Below are positions 7,318 through 15,527 of a DNA stretch of 35,353 nucleotides, piece by piece. Below the pieces are notes generated by a model. The model searched no databases and had not been told where the DNA came from. It saw only the letters and a program-made list of their open reading frames with translations. Origin of the DNA: CAWACC01 sp964390695. GTDB lineage: Bacteria > Chlamydiota > Chlamydiia > Chlamydiales > Parachlamydiaceae. Each line of letters starts with the position of its first letter. Position 1 is the first letter of the stretch. Made by a program: the position numbers and the translations under genes. The DNA is taken from contig CAYMKI010000016.1 in assembly GCA_964390695.1 (NCBI GenBank), positions 1 through 35,353 on the forward strand, in the 5' to 3' direction.

Positions 7318-8193
7318 ATGTCAGTTCAAGCCCTAAATCTTCAAAACAATCAGCAGACACCCCCTTCTTCCCCACAAAGTGGCGCACCAAGCCTAACACA
7401 GCTAATGGATAAGACCATATTAACTCCCAATAGTCAGGGAGTAAGCTTACACGATCAAGTTAGGGAATTAAATTTTTATGTACGCCTCAAAGATAGGAAC
7501 ATCACATCAGGAGAGCTATTGCAACATTTTGTCAACAACTACGCTATCTTTAGCACCATCGAACACCTCGACAAAAGTCGATACCCATCTTTAAAAGCAC
7601 TTGAAGGCATCTGCAGAACTGAAAAACTCCTTGAAGACATCGCCTTTTTTGAAAGAAAATTTCACCTTCCCCATCCCAAGATTACACAAGAAACCCAAAA
7701 TTACGTAGACTATATCAAAAAAAATGCAGAAACCGATCCGAACTTTTTGCTTCCCATCATTTACACACAATACTCTGGATTATTTTTAGGAAGAGTGGTC
7801 TGCAATGCTACTGCCGAATGGCTAAAAAACAATCTAGAATCTTGGACAATGCTGCCCAGCGAGCAAAGAGGCCTGTCTTATTGGAATTTTGATCAGTTAA
7901 ACAACCCTGAAGCCCTTAATCAAAGAAAAGCGAAACTCGTCCAAGAGATCAACCAAATGGGTGAATCGCTTAACCTTACAGTAAAATTTCTGGAAATCAC
8001 TCGAGACACATTCCAAAACAACATTCAGTGCATTAGGTCGGTTCAGCCGGAGGTAATCAAAAAAACTGCACACCTCCATCCCGATGAAGCTAAAACCCGC
8101 AACGTACTAAAAGTAGCCATCGCCACTTTATTCCTTGCAATGGTTGTCACGAAGCTCTATCAGCACTGGCAAAACCCGCAAGAGCAAAATTGA
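7318..8193 (+). CDS. Heme oxygenase-like protein with C-terminal membrane anchor
   Basis: This is a 291-residue protein from ATG 7318; a TTG at 7234 would add 28 residues. A Pro/Gln/Ser-rich leader precedes a domain that aligns with heme oxygenase-1. SLHDQVRELNFYVRLKDR places a His (residue 45) at the proximal heme-ligand position, followed by LLQHFVNNYAIFSTIEHLDK, LLEDIAFFE, TQNYVDYIKK and YTQYSGLFLGRVV (equivalent to the YTRYLGDLSGGQ signature). The signature Asp, needed for O2 activation in HO-1, is Leu here, and GGQ is GRV. A single hydrophobic segment near the C-terminus (LKVAIATLFLAMVVTKLY) gives tail-anchored topology as in eukaryotic HO. It may be a non-canonical or heme-binding member. 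Family membership is fairly sure; activity is not. Confidence 0.75.
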   Translation: MSVQALNLQNNQQTPPSSPQSGAPSLTQLMDKTILTPNSQGVSLHDQVRELNFYVRLKDRNITSGELLQHFVNNYAIFSTIEHLDKSRYPSLKALEGICRTEKLLEDIAFFERKFHLPHPKITQETQNYVDYIKKNAETDPNFLLPIIYTQYSGLFLGRVVCNATAEWLKNNLESWTMLPSEQRGLSYWNFDQLNNPEALNQRKAKLVQEINQMGESLNLTVKFLEITRDTFQNNIQCIRSVQPEVIKKTAHLHPDEAKTRNVLKVAIATLFLAMVVTKLYQHWQNPQEQN

Positions 8194-8245
8194 GACTTTT
8201 AAGGTATTCATTAGCAGCCTTACAGACTGCTATATCTAACCTTCG

Positions 8246-8268
8246 CATCATCCAGGACTAGGATGATG
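8246..8268. terminator. Hairpin downstream of the heme oxygenase-like gene
   Basis: CATCATCC (8246-8253) and GGATGATG (8261-8268) form a perfect 8-bp stem with a 7-base loop, 52 bases after the stop. No T-run follows directly. Its right arm overlaps the left end of the large palindromic element, so it may belong to that instead. Confidence 0.4.
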
Positions 8269-8651
8269 AGTATGCACCTATTTTAGGTGAAAAAATCACA
8301 CAAGTTGAAGCCGCGTTAGCGTCGTTAAAGTTTGTCTTTTTTTTCACAACCTTCTCACCAGCCCAACGGGCTGGAACGTAACAGCCCAGGGCATCGCCCT
8401 GGGTAATGCATGGACAATGTATCGCACCCTGAAGGGGTGCTACATAAGACAGGAAATATACATCTAGGATTATAGCACCCTTACAGGGTGCCAATAATAA
8501 TTGATCTGCTCCCAGGGCGATGCCCTGGGCTATTAAGTCCCAGCCCTTTGGGCTGATGATAGGGTAGTCAAAATAGTACAAAATATAACCCCATTTATGA
8601 TGGCTTAAACTTAGTTTTTTTTTCACCTAAAATAGATGCAAAATCATCGCC
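8261..8651. repeat. Large mirror-symmetric palindromic element (REP/BIME or MITE-like)
   Basis: Imperfect inverted ends of about 34 bases (8261-8296 and 8617-8651, sharing an exact 18-nt CTATTTTAGGTGAAAAAA core) enclose six hairpins in three mirrored pairs. CAGCCC/GGGCTG stems are at 8358-8374 and 8541-8555. CCCAGGGC/GCCCTGGG stems are at 8385-8403 and 8511-8529. GCACCC/GGGTGC stems are at 8424-8440 and 8475-8491. All pairs are centred on about 8457. No convincing protein is encoded: a 122-codon minus-strand frame simply reads across the repeats. The relation to the transposase remnant at 6963 suggests RAYT-mobilised DNA. Confidence 0.85.
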
Positions 8652-8946
8652 TTAGCCCTGGGCTATTACGTTTCAAAGTTGCAGCCTGAAGCTTAAGTGT
8701 TTTTAAATTCTATACTCCAAAACACACCGGGATAATAAGTTAACCACATTAATTGTAACCGAATTATGCCCTGTAGTACATCCTCCGCGCCTTTGTGCCT
8801 CTGCGCCTCCGCGTTTGAACCTGTCCATCATCATTACAAATCGATACCTATAAACTTCCTAATGCCCATAATTCAACACTATCATTCTGATAGCCCTTCT
8901 CCGGAATATTTTATACCTCTCAATAGCCTTCCATTAGTGTCATGCA
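8652..8946. other. Intergenic region with worn repeat fragments
   Basis: 8648-8690 repeats parts of the neighbouring element (GCCCTGGGCTATTA core). 8782-8820 holds a pyrimidine-rich run of CCTC(C/T)GCG-type heptamers (CTTTGTGCCTCTGCGCCTCC), of a kind seen as dispersed repeats in many bacterial genomes. No gene is supported. Confidence 0.5.
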
Positions 8947-9970
8947 CTATTTTTTGATAAATGGGATACGCGTGACAGCTTCAAGATCCAACTCATCCCC
9001 GCAGCCCTTATGCAGGTATGTATGAAAACCTAAACCCGCGATCATGGCAGCGTTATCTAAGCTCAAACCCGCACCAGGCCAATAGCAATTCAGTTCGGGG
9101 TATCCCTCAGCAAACATCTGCCTTAAACACCGATTGTTGGATACTCCCCCTCCGAAAACAACATGCCTCATCCCGTAATAGGCAGCAGCTGATCCGGTTT
9201 TATCTACTATATCTGTCAATGCCGCTCTTTGAAAGCTGGCCGCAATATGCTGTTTATCTTCCATAGTTAACAGCCCTGCGGATCCTTGGTTATTCTGACC
9301 TTTAACTGTATATAAAACTCGAGTTTTTAAGCCTGAAAAGGAAAAGTCAAAGGCTCGGTCTTTAAGTTTTGCGGGCTTAAACGGATAAGCCAAAGGATCC
9401 CCTGCAAGTGCCAGTCTTTCGATATTGGGACCTCCAGGATACGGGACATCCAATATCTTGNNNNNNNNNNAACGCTTCGCCGATGGCATCGTCTTGGGTT
9501 TGACCGATCAATTGGTACTCTGTATATGAATTCATTTTCACTAAAGCCGTATGGCCGCCGGAAATGACCACCCCCAGATAGGGAAAGTCCCCTATGGGCG
9601 GTTGTGACATCAATGCTGCATATAGATGTGCTTCCACATGGTTGACTCCCACATAGGGAATATCTAAAGCCAAAGAGAGGCTTTTGGCTGTGTTGACGCC
9701 AAGCAAGAGCGCGCCGATAAGTCCCGGTCCGTAGGCGACAGCGATGAGGTCGATCTGTGACAATGAGACATCTGCTTCCTGCAGAGCTTTATTTAAAACC
9801 GGAAGCATCACGTCGACATGACGTCGGCAGGCCAATTCAGGCACAACGCCTCCAAACTCCTCATGTAAATCAGCTTGTGAATATACAACATTGGATAGGA
9901 TCTCTCTGCCATCTTTCACAATAGCACAGCTGGTCTCGTCGCAGGTGCTTTCAATACCTAATACTAACAT
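8947..9970 (-). CDS. tsaD: tRNA N6-threonylcarbamoyltransferase TsaD (split only by an assembly gap)
   Basis: TsaD, with TsaB and TsaE, makes t6A37 in ANN-decoding tRNAs. The start is ATG 9970 (MLVLGIESTCDETSCAI). Metal-binding His residues are in NHVEAH (111 and 115), and VISGGHTALV and DDAIGEA follow. After the N-run come KILDVPYPGGPNIERLA, FDFSFSGLKTR and FGGGVSNNRCLR, then SLDNAAMIAGLG near the end. The frame changes across the 10-N gap, but the flanking bases require a gap that is a multiple of three. The family sequence FDKVA fits exactly 12 missing bases, giving a normal 341-residue protein. I therefore regard it as intact. It is divergent from the menF operon. Confidence 0.93.
9461..9470. 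other. Assembly gap (10 N) inside tsaD
   Basis: This is a placeholder run. The coding frames on either side and the conserved TsaD sequence indicate that 12 bases, not 10, are missing here. Confidence 0.9.
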
Positions 9971-10138
9971 AATGAATACAACAAAAGTTTCTAAACTTAA
10001 AATATTAAGGTTCAATTATCTCACAAAGGGTCACAAAAGTAAATATTTATTTAATAAATCTGGAAATTTCTTGATCAAAAATACCTAAAGAACGATATTG
10101 TCTGGGTATAAATACGTTATACATTGGCAGGTTGCTAG

Positions 10139-11212
10139 GTGCATATACAAAAGGGTTTTATCCGCGATTTATTGCGGGAAGGGGCTGTTATCAGCAGTCC
10201 AAATAAACACATCTGGATTGCATGGGGAAAGGTTTGCAGACACAAATCTCCGCCGACAAGTAAATACCCTGTCTTATTCTGCGCGGATTTTTTCCTTGAA
10301 GATCCTCTACCCTGGCATACCTTTGAACATTACCTAGAATTATCTATACCCGAATTTATTGAGCTGCTGCTCCCCTATGCCGGCCCTAAATTATCACGTC
10401 TGTGGCACAATCCATATAAGGCTTTTTTCAGATCCACATTAGACGATCTCAGAAAGAAGATTCTTCTGGAGCAACTGCAAAAAGCTGTGCCTTATATTTA
10501 TCAAATCAGTCCGACAAGCATGTCCATTAGCCAATTGGCAGCATCTCTAATACAAGCTTGTCACTTGTTAGAGCAGTTTCCATTTTACATGTATGGTATG
10601 TGGAACTCACAGGAGGGTTTTTTGGGGCTAACCCCTGAATTACTTTTTTCCATTACATGCCAGGACAAGACCTGGTCTCTACAATCGTATGCTTTAGCCG
10701 GAACGGCGGAGCTCAACATGCACGACAAAAGAGCCTCCTCTTTCTATAAAAACCAGCACGAACACAGTATAGTCAGAGATGAGATTTCAGCAGCTTTAAG
10801 TTCATATGGACCTCTCAGAGTAGAAAAACTGGAGGAAGTCGTGTTGCCCTCGCTGCGTCATTTTAAAACCTCTATTTCTTGCATGACACACCAACCTCCC
10901 CCGCTGGAATCTATTCTGCATAAATTACATCCCACTTCTGCTTTAGGCGCTTACCCTCGTGAAAGAGGTATTTCATGGCTAAGGGAATATCAAAAATTGG
11001 TAAATCGAAAACGTTATGGAGCACCAGTGGGATATACACTAGGCAGCGACAAAGAGTCCCACATGTATGTGGCCATTAGAAACGTACAATGGACCCCTTC
11101 ACAGATGCGTATAGCCGCAGGTTGCGGAATCGTGGCCGGCAGCCGTTTTGATGATGAATGGTACGAGGTTAATTTGAAATTAAAATCTATAAAACAAGCT
11201 TTAGCTTTATGA
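10139..11212 (+). CDS. menF: Isochorismate synthase (MenF-type chorismate-binding enzyme)
   Basis: This enzyme converts chorismate to isochorismate, the first committed step towards menaquinone. The 357-residue protein carries the chorismate-binding C-terminal signatures: GFLGLTPELLFS, YALAGTAELN, EHSIVRDEI, LHPTSALGAYPRE, KRYGAPVGYTLG and AAGCGIVAGSRFDDEWYEVN. The N-terminal half is short and divergent compared with the usual ~430 residues. The start is uncertain: GTG 10139 follows an in-frame stop and has only a weak ribosome site, and a TTG at 10169 is an alternative. The stop overlaps the menD start (ATGA at 11209-11212). The position in front of menD favours MenF over EntC, PabB or TrpE. 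Confidence 0.88.
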   Translation: MHIQKGFIRDLLREGAVISSPNKHIWIAWGKVCRHKSPPTSKYPVLFCADFFLEDPLPWHTFEHYLELSIPEFIELLLPYAGPKLSRLWHNPYKAFFRSTLDDLRKKILLEQLQKAVPYIYQISPTSMSISQLAASLIQACHLLEQFPFYMYGMWNSQEGFLGLTPELLFSITCQDKTWSLQSYALAGTAELNMHDKRASSFYKNQHEHSIVRDEISAALSSYGPLRVEKLEEVVLPSLRHFKTSISCMTHQPPPLESILHKLHPTSALGAYPRERGISWLREYQKLVNRKRYGAPVGYTLGSDKESHMYVAIRNVQWTPSQMRIAAGCGIVAGSRFDDEWYEVNLKLKSIKQALAL

Positions 11213-12795
11213 CTCTCCTAGCCGAAAAAATAAGCCTGCAAGTCATCAGATCGGCCATCAGCTGTGGAATCACGGATTTCTGCCTATGCCCGGGAGCTCG
11301 GAATGTGCCATTCGTCAAGATCTTGAAAAACCATAAATACCTGCGCACCCACTATTTTTACGACGAGAGATCGGCGGGATTTTTTGCTTTAGGCAGATGC
11401 AGATCCCAGGACAGACCGGTAGCCGTCATCACCACTTCAGGGACAGCCGTCGCGCACCTTCTTCCTGCAGCTATGGAAGCGTACTATACAGGTACTCCCT
11501 TGCTGTTTATCACCGCAGACCGCCCTAAAAGCCATCGAGGTTGTAACACTCCGCAATCCTGCGAGCAGGCTGGCATTTATGGAGTTTATACCCCATTTTG
11601 CCTGGACCTTGAAGACGGCGACGAGTTTGACTTGCAAGACTGGGACCAACTGATGCCCGCACATATAAACATTTGCTTGGAGGAAGCCGCGTTATATGAA
11701 GACTATCCCGAAGTGATAACCTGTCCGACACTAAAGAAAAGTGCACAAGGCCGCAGCCCTATCGATTCAACTTCAACAGCTTTACATGCTTTTATATCCA
11801 AAGTTAAACACCCCCTGGTTGTTTTAGGCTCCATTAAGCCAGCAGCACAAAAACCCGTAGAGGCTTTCTTAGAGAAGCTGAATGCCCCGGTAATACTTGA
11901 AGCTCCTTCCGGGCTTAGGGAAGCTCCCTGTATGCAACACATTCGAATTACAGACACGCACAATTGCATAAAAAACGCCTTAGAAGCCGATTATGACATC
12001 GACGGCATCTTACGGATCGGAGGTGTACCCACCTGCAGGCTATGGCGCGATCTGGAGTATAGGCATAACCAATTAGAGGTTTTGTCAATAAACGAGGTCC
12101 CCTTTGCCGGACTCACCTGGGGAAAGATCAGGTGCACTGCCCTTCAAGAGTTTTTTGATCAGTACCAACCGCCTCTATCCTATCCGACCCAAAACATTGA
12201 ATCCTGGCTGACAAAAGACCAAGCGTATCAAAGAAAGCTGCTTCGCCTTTTTGAAGAGGAGCCCGAATCTGAACCGGCACTCATCCACGCCCTTTCCAAT
12301 CTTATTTCAGCTAATTCTATGGTCTATTTAGGCAACAGCTTGCCTATCCGTGAATGGGATCTTGCGGCCACTTCAGATATCCGGCATGCATATATACAGG
12401 CCAACCGCGGAGTCAATGGAATCGACGGCCAAACTTCCACGTTTTTAGGATTGGCTCAGCCGGATTTGGATAATTGGGCTATCTTGGGAGATCTAACGGC
12501 TTTGCACGATCTAAGCGGGCCCTGGATTCTGCACCAGATGCATCTCCTGGCAGCGCAAATCGTCGTCGTCAATAATGGCGGAGGAAAAATTTTTGAGAGG
12601 ATGTTTGCCGAAGTTGAACTTCAAAATAATCATCTTTTAGATTTCCGCCATGTGGCAGCGTTATGGAAAATTCAATACGAACTCTGGAATACCATACCGA
12701 AGGCTATAACCCTAGAGGGTCCTCGAATCATCGAGCTCGTGCCCGATGCTCAGGCAACGCATCGATTTTGGCATAAGCTCTCTCATAGCGCATGA
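11209..12795 (+). CDS. menD: 2-succinyl-5-enolpyruvyl-6-hydroxy-3-cyclohexene-1-carboxylate synthase MenD
   Basis: This ThDP-dependent enzyme joins isochorismate and 2-oxoglutarate to give SEPHCHC. The 528-residue protein has the N-terminal DERSAGFFALG motif with the ThDP-activating Glu at residue 53, TTSGTAVAHLLPAAMEA and LLFITADRP. In the C-terminal half it has NRGVNGIDGQTSTFLGLA, ILGDLTALHDLSG and VVNNGGGKIFERM. The usual SPGSR motif near the N-terminus reads CPGARN (residues 27-32), which is atypical. ATGA overlaps on both sides (with menF and with menH at 12792-12795) indicate translational coupling. Confidence 0.95.
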   Translation: MTLLAEKISLQVIRSAISCGITDFCLCPGARNVPFVKILKNHKYLRTHYFYDERSAGFFALGRCRSQDRPVAVITTSGTAVAHLLPAAMEAYYTGTPLLFITADRPKSHRGCNTPQSCEQAGIYGVYTPFCLDLEDGDEFDLQDWDQLMPAHINICLEEAALYEDYPEVITCPTLKKSAQGRSPIDSTSTALHAFISKVKHPLVVLGSIKPAAQKPVEAFLEKLNAPVILEAPSGLREAPCMQHIRITDTHNCIKNALEADYDIDGILRIGGVPTCRLWRDLEYRHNQLEVLSINEVPFAGLTWGKIRCTALQEFFDQYQPPLSYPTQNIESWLTKDQAYQRKLLRLFEEEPESEPALIHALSNLISANSMVYLGNSLPIREWDLAATSDIRHAYIQANRGVNGIDGQTSTFLGLAQPDLDNWAILGDLTALHDLSGPWILHQMHLLAAQIVVVNNGGGKIFERMFAEVELQNNHLLDFRHVAALWKIQYELWNTIPKAITLEGPRIIELVPDAQATHRFWHKLSHSA

Positions 12796-13559
12796 ACATG
12801 AATACACAACTCTCTCTCTATGCTCTTCACGGCTTCTTGGGCCTGCCAAAAGACTGGCAAGTCATATCTCCAGAGTCCTTACCCATCCACAAATTCTACC
12901 CTATCGATCTCTACACGATCTCATCGCCTACTACCGGACTCAACGCCTGGGCGCAGAAGTTCAATGATTGCGCTGTTCAACAACCTGAAAAGCGCATCTT
13001 ATTAGGTTATTCACTTGGAGGACGACTTGCCTTGCATGCCCTGCTTCAAAGGCCGGACCTATGGCTAGGGGCGATTATCGTTTCGGCACATCCAGGACTA
13101 GATAGTCCTGAAGAAAAAAAAGGGCGATTGCAGACTGACATGCAGTGGTCTGACAAATTTGCGGACGCTCCTTGGGATTCTCTAATGGATTCATGGAATG
13201 CACTTCCCGTGTTTAAGAACTCCATGATTCTGCAGCGAAATGAAATGGATTATTCTCGGGAATACCTCAGGGACAGCCTAGCATATTGGTCGCTTGGCCG
13301 CCAAGAGAATCTGCAGCCTTTTCTGCAGCAGCTTCAGCTACCCATCCTGTGGCTAAGAGGAGCCGATGACACCACCTCTAGCTTCCCCTCCCCAGCGCTT
13401 GTGCATCCCTTATCAAAAGTAAGTTATCTTTGCCAGGCAGGACATCGGCTTTTATGGGATCAACCCACATTAGCCCATCACGAAATAGCTACATTTATCA
13501 AACATTTATCAAAGGAGAAGACACCATGCTATGTCAAACGACAGAATGGAATGAACTAA
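12792..13559 (+). CDS. menH: Alpha/beta hydrolase, probable SHCHC synthase MenH
   Basis: MenH eliminates pyruvate from SEPHCHC to give SHCHC. The 255-residue protein has an alpha/beta-hydrolase fold: LHGFLGLPKDW (oxyanion region), LLGYSLGGRLAL with nucleophile Ser74, VSAHPGL, and a late CQAGHRLLWDQP with the likely catalytic His218. The fold alone would allow other hydrolases, but placement between menD and menB, with ATGA coupling to menD, makes MenH the best call. Its last 34 bases overlap the menB start. Confidence 0.88.
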   Translation: MNMNTQLSLYALHGFLGLPKDWQVISPESLPIHKFYPIDLYTISSPTTGLNAWAQKFNDCAVQQPEKRILLGYSLGGRLALHALLQRPDLWLGAIIVSAHPGLDSPEEKKGRLQTDMQWSDKFADAPWDSLMDSWNALPVFKNSMILQRNEMDYSREYLRDSLAYWSLGRQENLQPFLQQLQLPILWLRGADDTTSSFPSPALVHPLSKVSYLCQAGHRLLWDQPTLAHHEIATFIKHLSKEKTPCYVKRQNGMN

Positions 13560-14356
13560 AACAGTATGAAGATATAAAGTTACAGGTCACAGAAGACGGT
13601 ATAGCAAAAATCACCATCAACCGTCCGGAAGTGCGAAATGCATTTCGACCGGAGACTGTGATTGAAATGATGGACGCTTTTAACCTCTGTCGTTTCAACA
13701 CCGACATAGGCTGTGTGATCCTGACCGGAGAGGGTGATAAAGCTTTCTGCTCCGGAGGAGATCAACGCGTTCGCAGCGAAGATGGCTATGTGGGACAAAA
13801 TGGCTCAGCAGCTTTACATGTACTTGACCTGCAAAAGCAAATCCGTTCTTTGCCTAAGCCTGTTATAGCCATGGTGGCCGGCTACGCCATCGGCGGAGGA
13901 CATGTGCTGCATGTCGTCTGCGACCTTACCATCGCCGCTGATAACGCCATCTTTGGACAAGTCGGCCCTAAAATGGGTTCTTTTGATGCAGGGCTTGGAA
14001 GCAGTTACCTTTCGCGTATTGTAGGACAAAAAAAAGCCCGCGAGATCTGGTTTTTATGCCGCCAATACAATGCACAGCAAGCGCTAGAGATGGGCTTGGT
14101 CAATCACGTGGTGCCTTTATCGGAACTAGAATCAGAGACTCTTAAATGGTGCCGGGAGATGCTCAATCATTCCCCCTTGGCATTGCGTTGCCTGAAAGCC
14201 GGGCTCAACGCCGACTGCGACGGGCAAATCGGTTTGCTTGACCTTGCAGGAGACACTACGCTGCTCTACTACATGACCGATGAAGCTAAAGAAGGCAAAG
14301 AAGCCTTATTGAAAAAGCGTAAACCCAATTTTTCCCAATTTCCAAAAAGACCTTAA
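13526..14356 (+). CDS. menB: 1,4-dihydroxy-2-naphthoyl-CoA synthase MenB
   Basis: MenB, a crotonase-fold enzyme, cyclises o-succinylbenzoyl-CoA to DHNA-CoA. The 276-residue protein shows the MenB-type active site: AFCSGGDQRVR, AGYAIGGGHVLHVVCDLTIA, GQVGPKMGSFDAGLGSSYLS, and the C-terminal YYMTDEAKEGKEALLKKRKP ending with FSQFPK. AAAGGAG 8 bases before ATG 13526 fixes the start; the frame stays open further upstream inside menH but there is no signal there. menE follows 4 bases after the stop. Confidence 0.97.
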   Translation: MLCQTTEWNELKQYEDIKLQVTEDGIAKITINRPEVRNAFRPETVIEMMDAFNLCRFNTDIGCVILTGEGDKAFCSGGDQRVRSEDGYVGQNGSAALHVLDLQKQIRSLPKPVIAMVAGYAIGGGHVLHVVCDLTIAADNAIFGQVGPKMGSFDAGLGSSYLSRIVGQKKAREIWFLCRQYNAQQALEMGLVNHVVPLSELESETLKWCREMLNHSPLALRCLKAGLNADCDGQIGLLDLAGDTTLLYYMTDEAKEGKEALLKKRKPNFSQFPKRP

Positions 14357-14360
14357 GCGC

Positions 14361-15527
14361 ATGAGCCGTTTTAAGTGGGAATCATCGGAAAATCACATCC
14401 TCATGAACCCTCGCTTTTCCCCAGAGGAGCGAGGCGAGATTCTAAAATTACTGGAGAACGCTCCTGCTTTACAGAGTCATTTTTGGATCGCCACATCAGG
14501 CTCTACCGGCAACTCTACCGGTCAGATAAAATGGACAGCCCTTTCCAAGGCGGCCATCTTGACGTCGGCAGCTTCCGTAAACGATTTTTTAGAAAGCACT
14601 GAACGCGATGTATGGCTGAACGTTCTTCCCTATTTTCATGTAGGAGGCCTTGGCATCTACGCGCGAGCCCACTTAAGCTGCGCAAACGTGATCGATGCAT
14701 ATTCTCTCATGCAGCATAAGTGGGACGCGGAAAAAGCCTTTGAGTTGTTATCTTCATGCAAAGCCACCCTTACCTCCCTAGTGCCCGCACAATTGTACGA
14801 CTGGGTACTGATGCGAAGAAAAGCACCGGAGACCGTCAGAGCCGTGATTGTCGGTGGAGGCTCTCTCTCCGAGCAGCTCTATATGCAGGCAAGACAACTC
14901 GGCTGGAATGTCTTGCCCACTTACGGACTGACCGAGTGCGCCTCCCAGGTAGCTACGGCAGTTTTCCAAGCTGATGAGAATATCGAAATACCCAAGCTCC
15001 GACTGCTTTCTCATGTGGAAGCCAAAACCACTTCGGAAGGCCGCCTTGCATTGAAAAGCCCATCTTTGCTAACTCTGTATGCCCTCAAAAGCAAAGAGGG
15101 AATTGATTACATAGATCCCAAGAAGAATGGCTGGTTTGAAACAGAGGATATCGCCGAAGTTCACGATCACACCATCATCATCAGAGGCCGGTCGCAGCAT
15201 TTTTTTAAAATCGGAGGCGAAAGCGTGGATTTGCTCCGTTTGGAAAGAATTTTAGATTCTATAAAACTATCCAAACAATGTAGCATAGATATGGCCTTGC
15301 TGGCGGCTCCCGATGAAAGACTAGGCGTAGTGATTCATTTAGCCGTAGCGGCACAGAAAAATCAAAGTATGGACAGTATTGTTAAAGCATATCAAAGCCA
15401 AGTTTTGCCTTTTGAAAGGATTCGCCATGTGCATTTTGTTGAATCTATACCCAGAACCGAGCTAGGGAAACTCAAAATGGCAGAATTGCTCCACATTCTT
15501 TTTAAGGGAAATGATGCGTATATTTAA
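14361..15527 (+). CDS. menE: o-Succinylbenzoate-CoA ligase MenE
   Basis: This is an adenylate-forming ligase that activates o-succinylbenzoate with ATP and CoA. The 388-residue protein is at the short end for the family. P-loop-like TSGSTG is at residues 45-50; VLPYFHVGGLGIYARAHL, VIVGGGSLSEQL and PTYGLTECASQVATAV follow, then GWFETEDIAEV, IIRGRSQHFFKIGGESVDLL (hinge and C-terminal domain) and RTELGKLKMAELL with the catalytic-lysine region. It is fourth after menF in a tightly packed operon. The substrate MenC product must come from a gene elsewhere. Confidence 0.94.
   Translation: MSRFKWESSENHILMNPRFSPEERGEILKLLENAPALQSHFWIATSGSTGNSTGQIKWTALSKAAILTSAASVNDFLESTERDVWLNVLPYFHVGGLGIYARAHLSCANVIDAYSLMQHKWDAEKAFELLSSCKATLTSLVPAQLYDWVLMRRKAPETVRAVIVGGGSLSEQLYMQARQLGWNVLPTYGLTECASQVATAVFQADENIEIPKLRLLSHVEAKTTSEGRLALKSPSLLTLYALKSKEGIDYIDPKKNGWFETEDIAEVHDHTIIIRGRSQHFFKIGGESVDLLRLERILDSIKLSKQCSIDMALLAAPDERLGVVIHLAVAAQKNQSMDSIVKAYQSQVLPFERIRHVHFVESIPRTELGKLKMAELLHILFKGNDAYI

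Noticed and set aside
8258..8626. A 122-codon minus-strand open frame
   Set aside because: It reads straight across the six mirrored hairpins and inverted ends of the palindromic element; its openness follows from the repeat, and its translation has no protein-like pattern.
8935..8956. TAGTG-TCATG-CACTA stem followed by six T on the plus strand
   Set aside because: The stem is only 5 bp, it points into the 3' end of tsaD, and there is no plus-strand gene upstream that needs it.
8766..8957. A short plus-strand frame with a Cys/Ser/Pro-rich start
   Set aside because: It is created by the CCTCTGCG repeat run and has no ribosome site.
10098..10337. Alternative 79-codon frame overlapping the menF start
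   Set aside because: The menF frame carries on into conserved chorismate-binding motifs, while this one stops and shows no motif.
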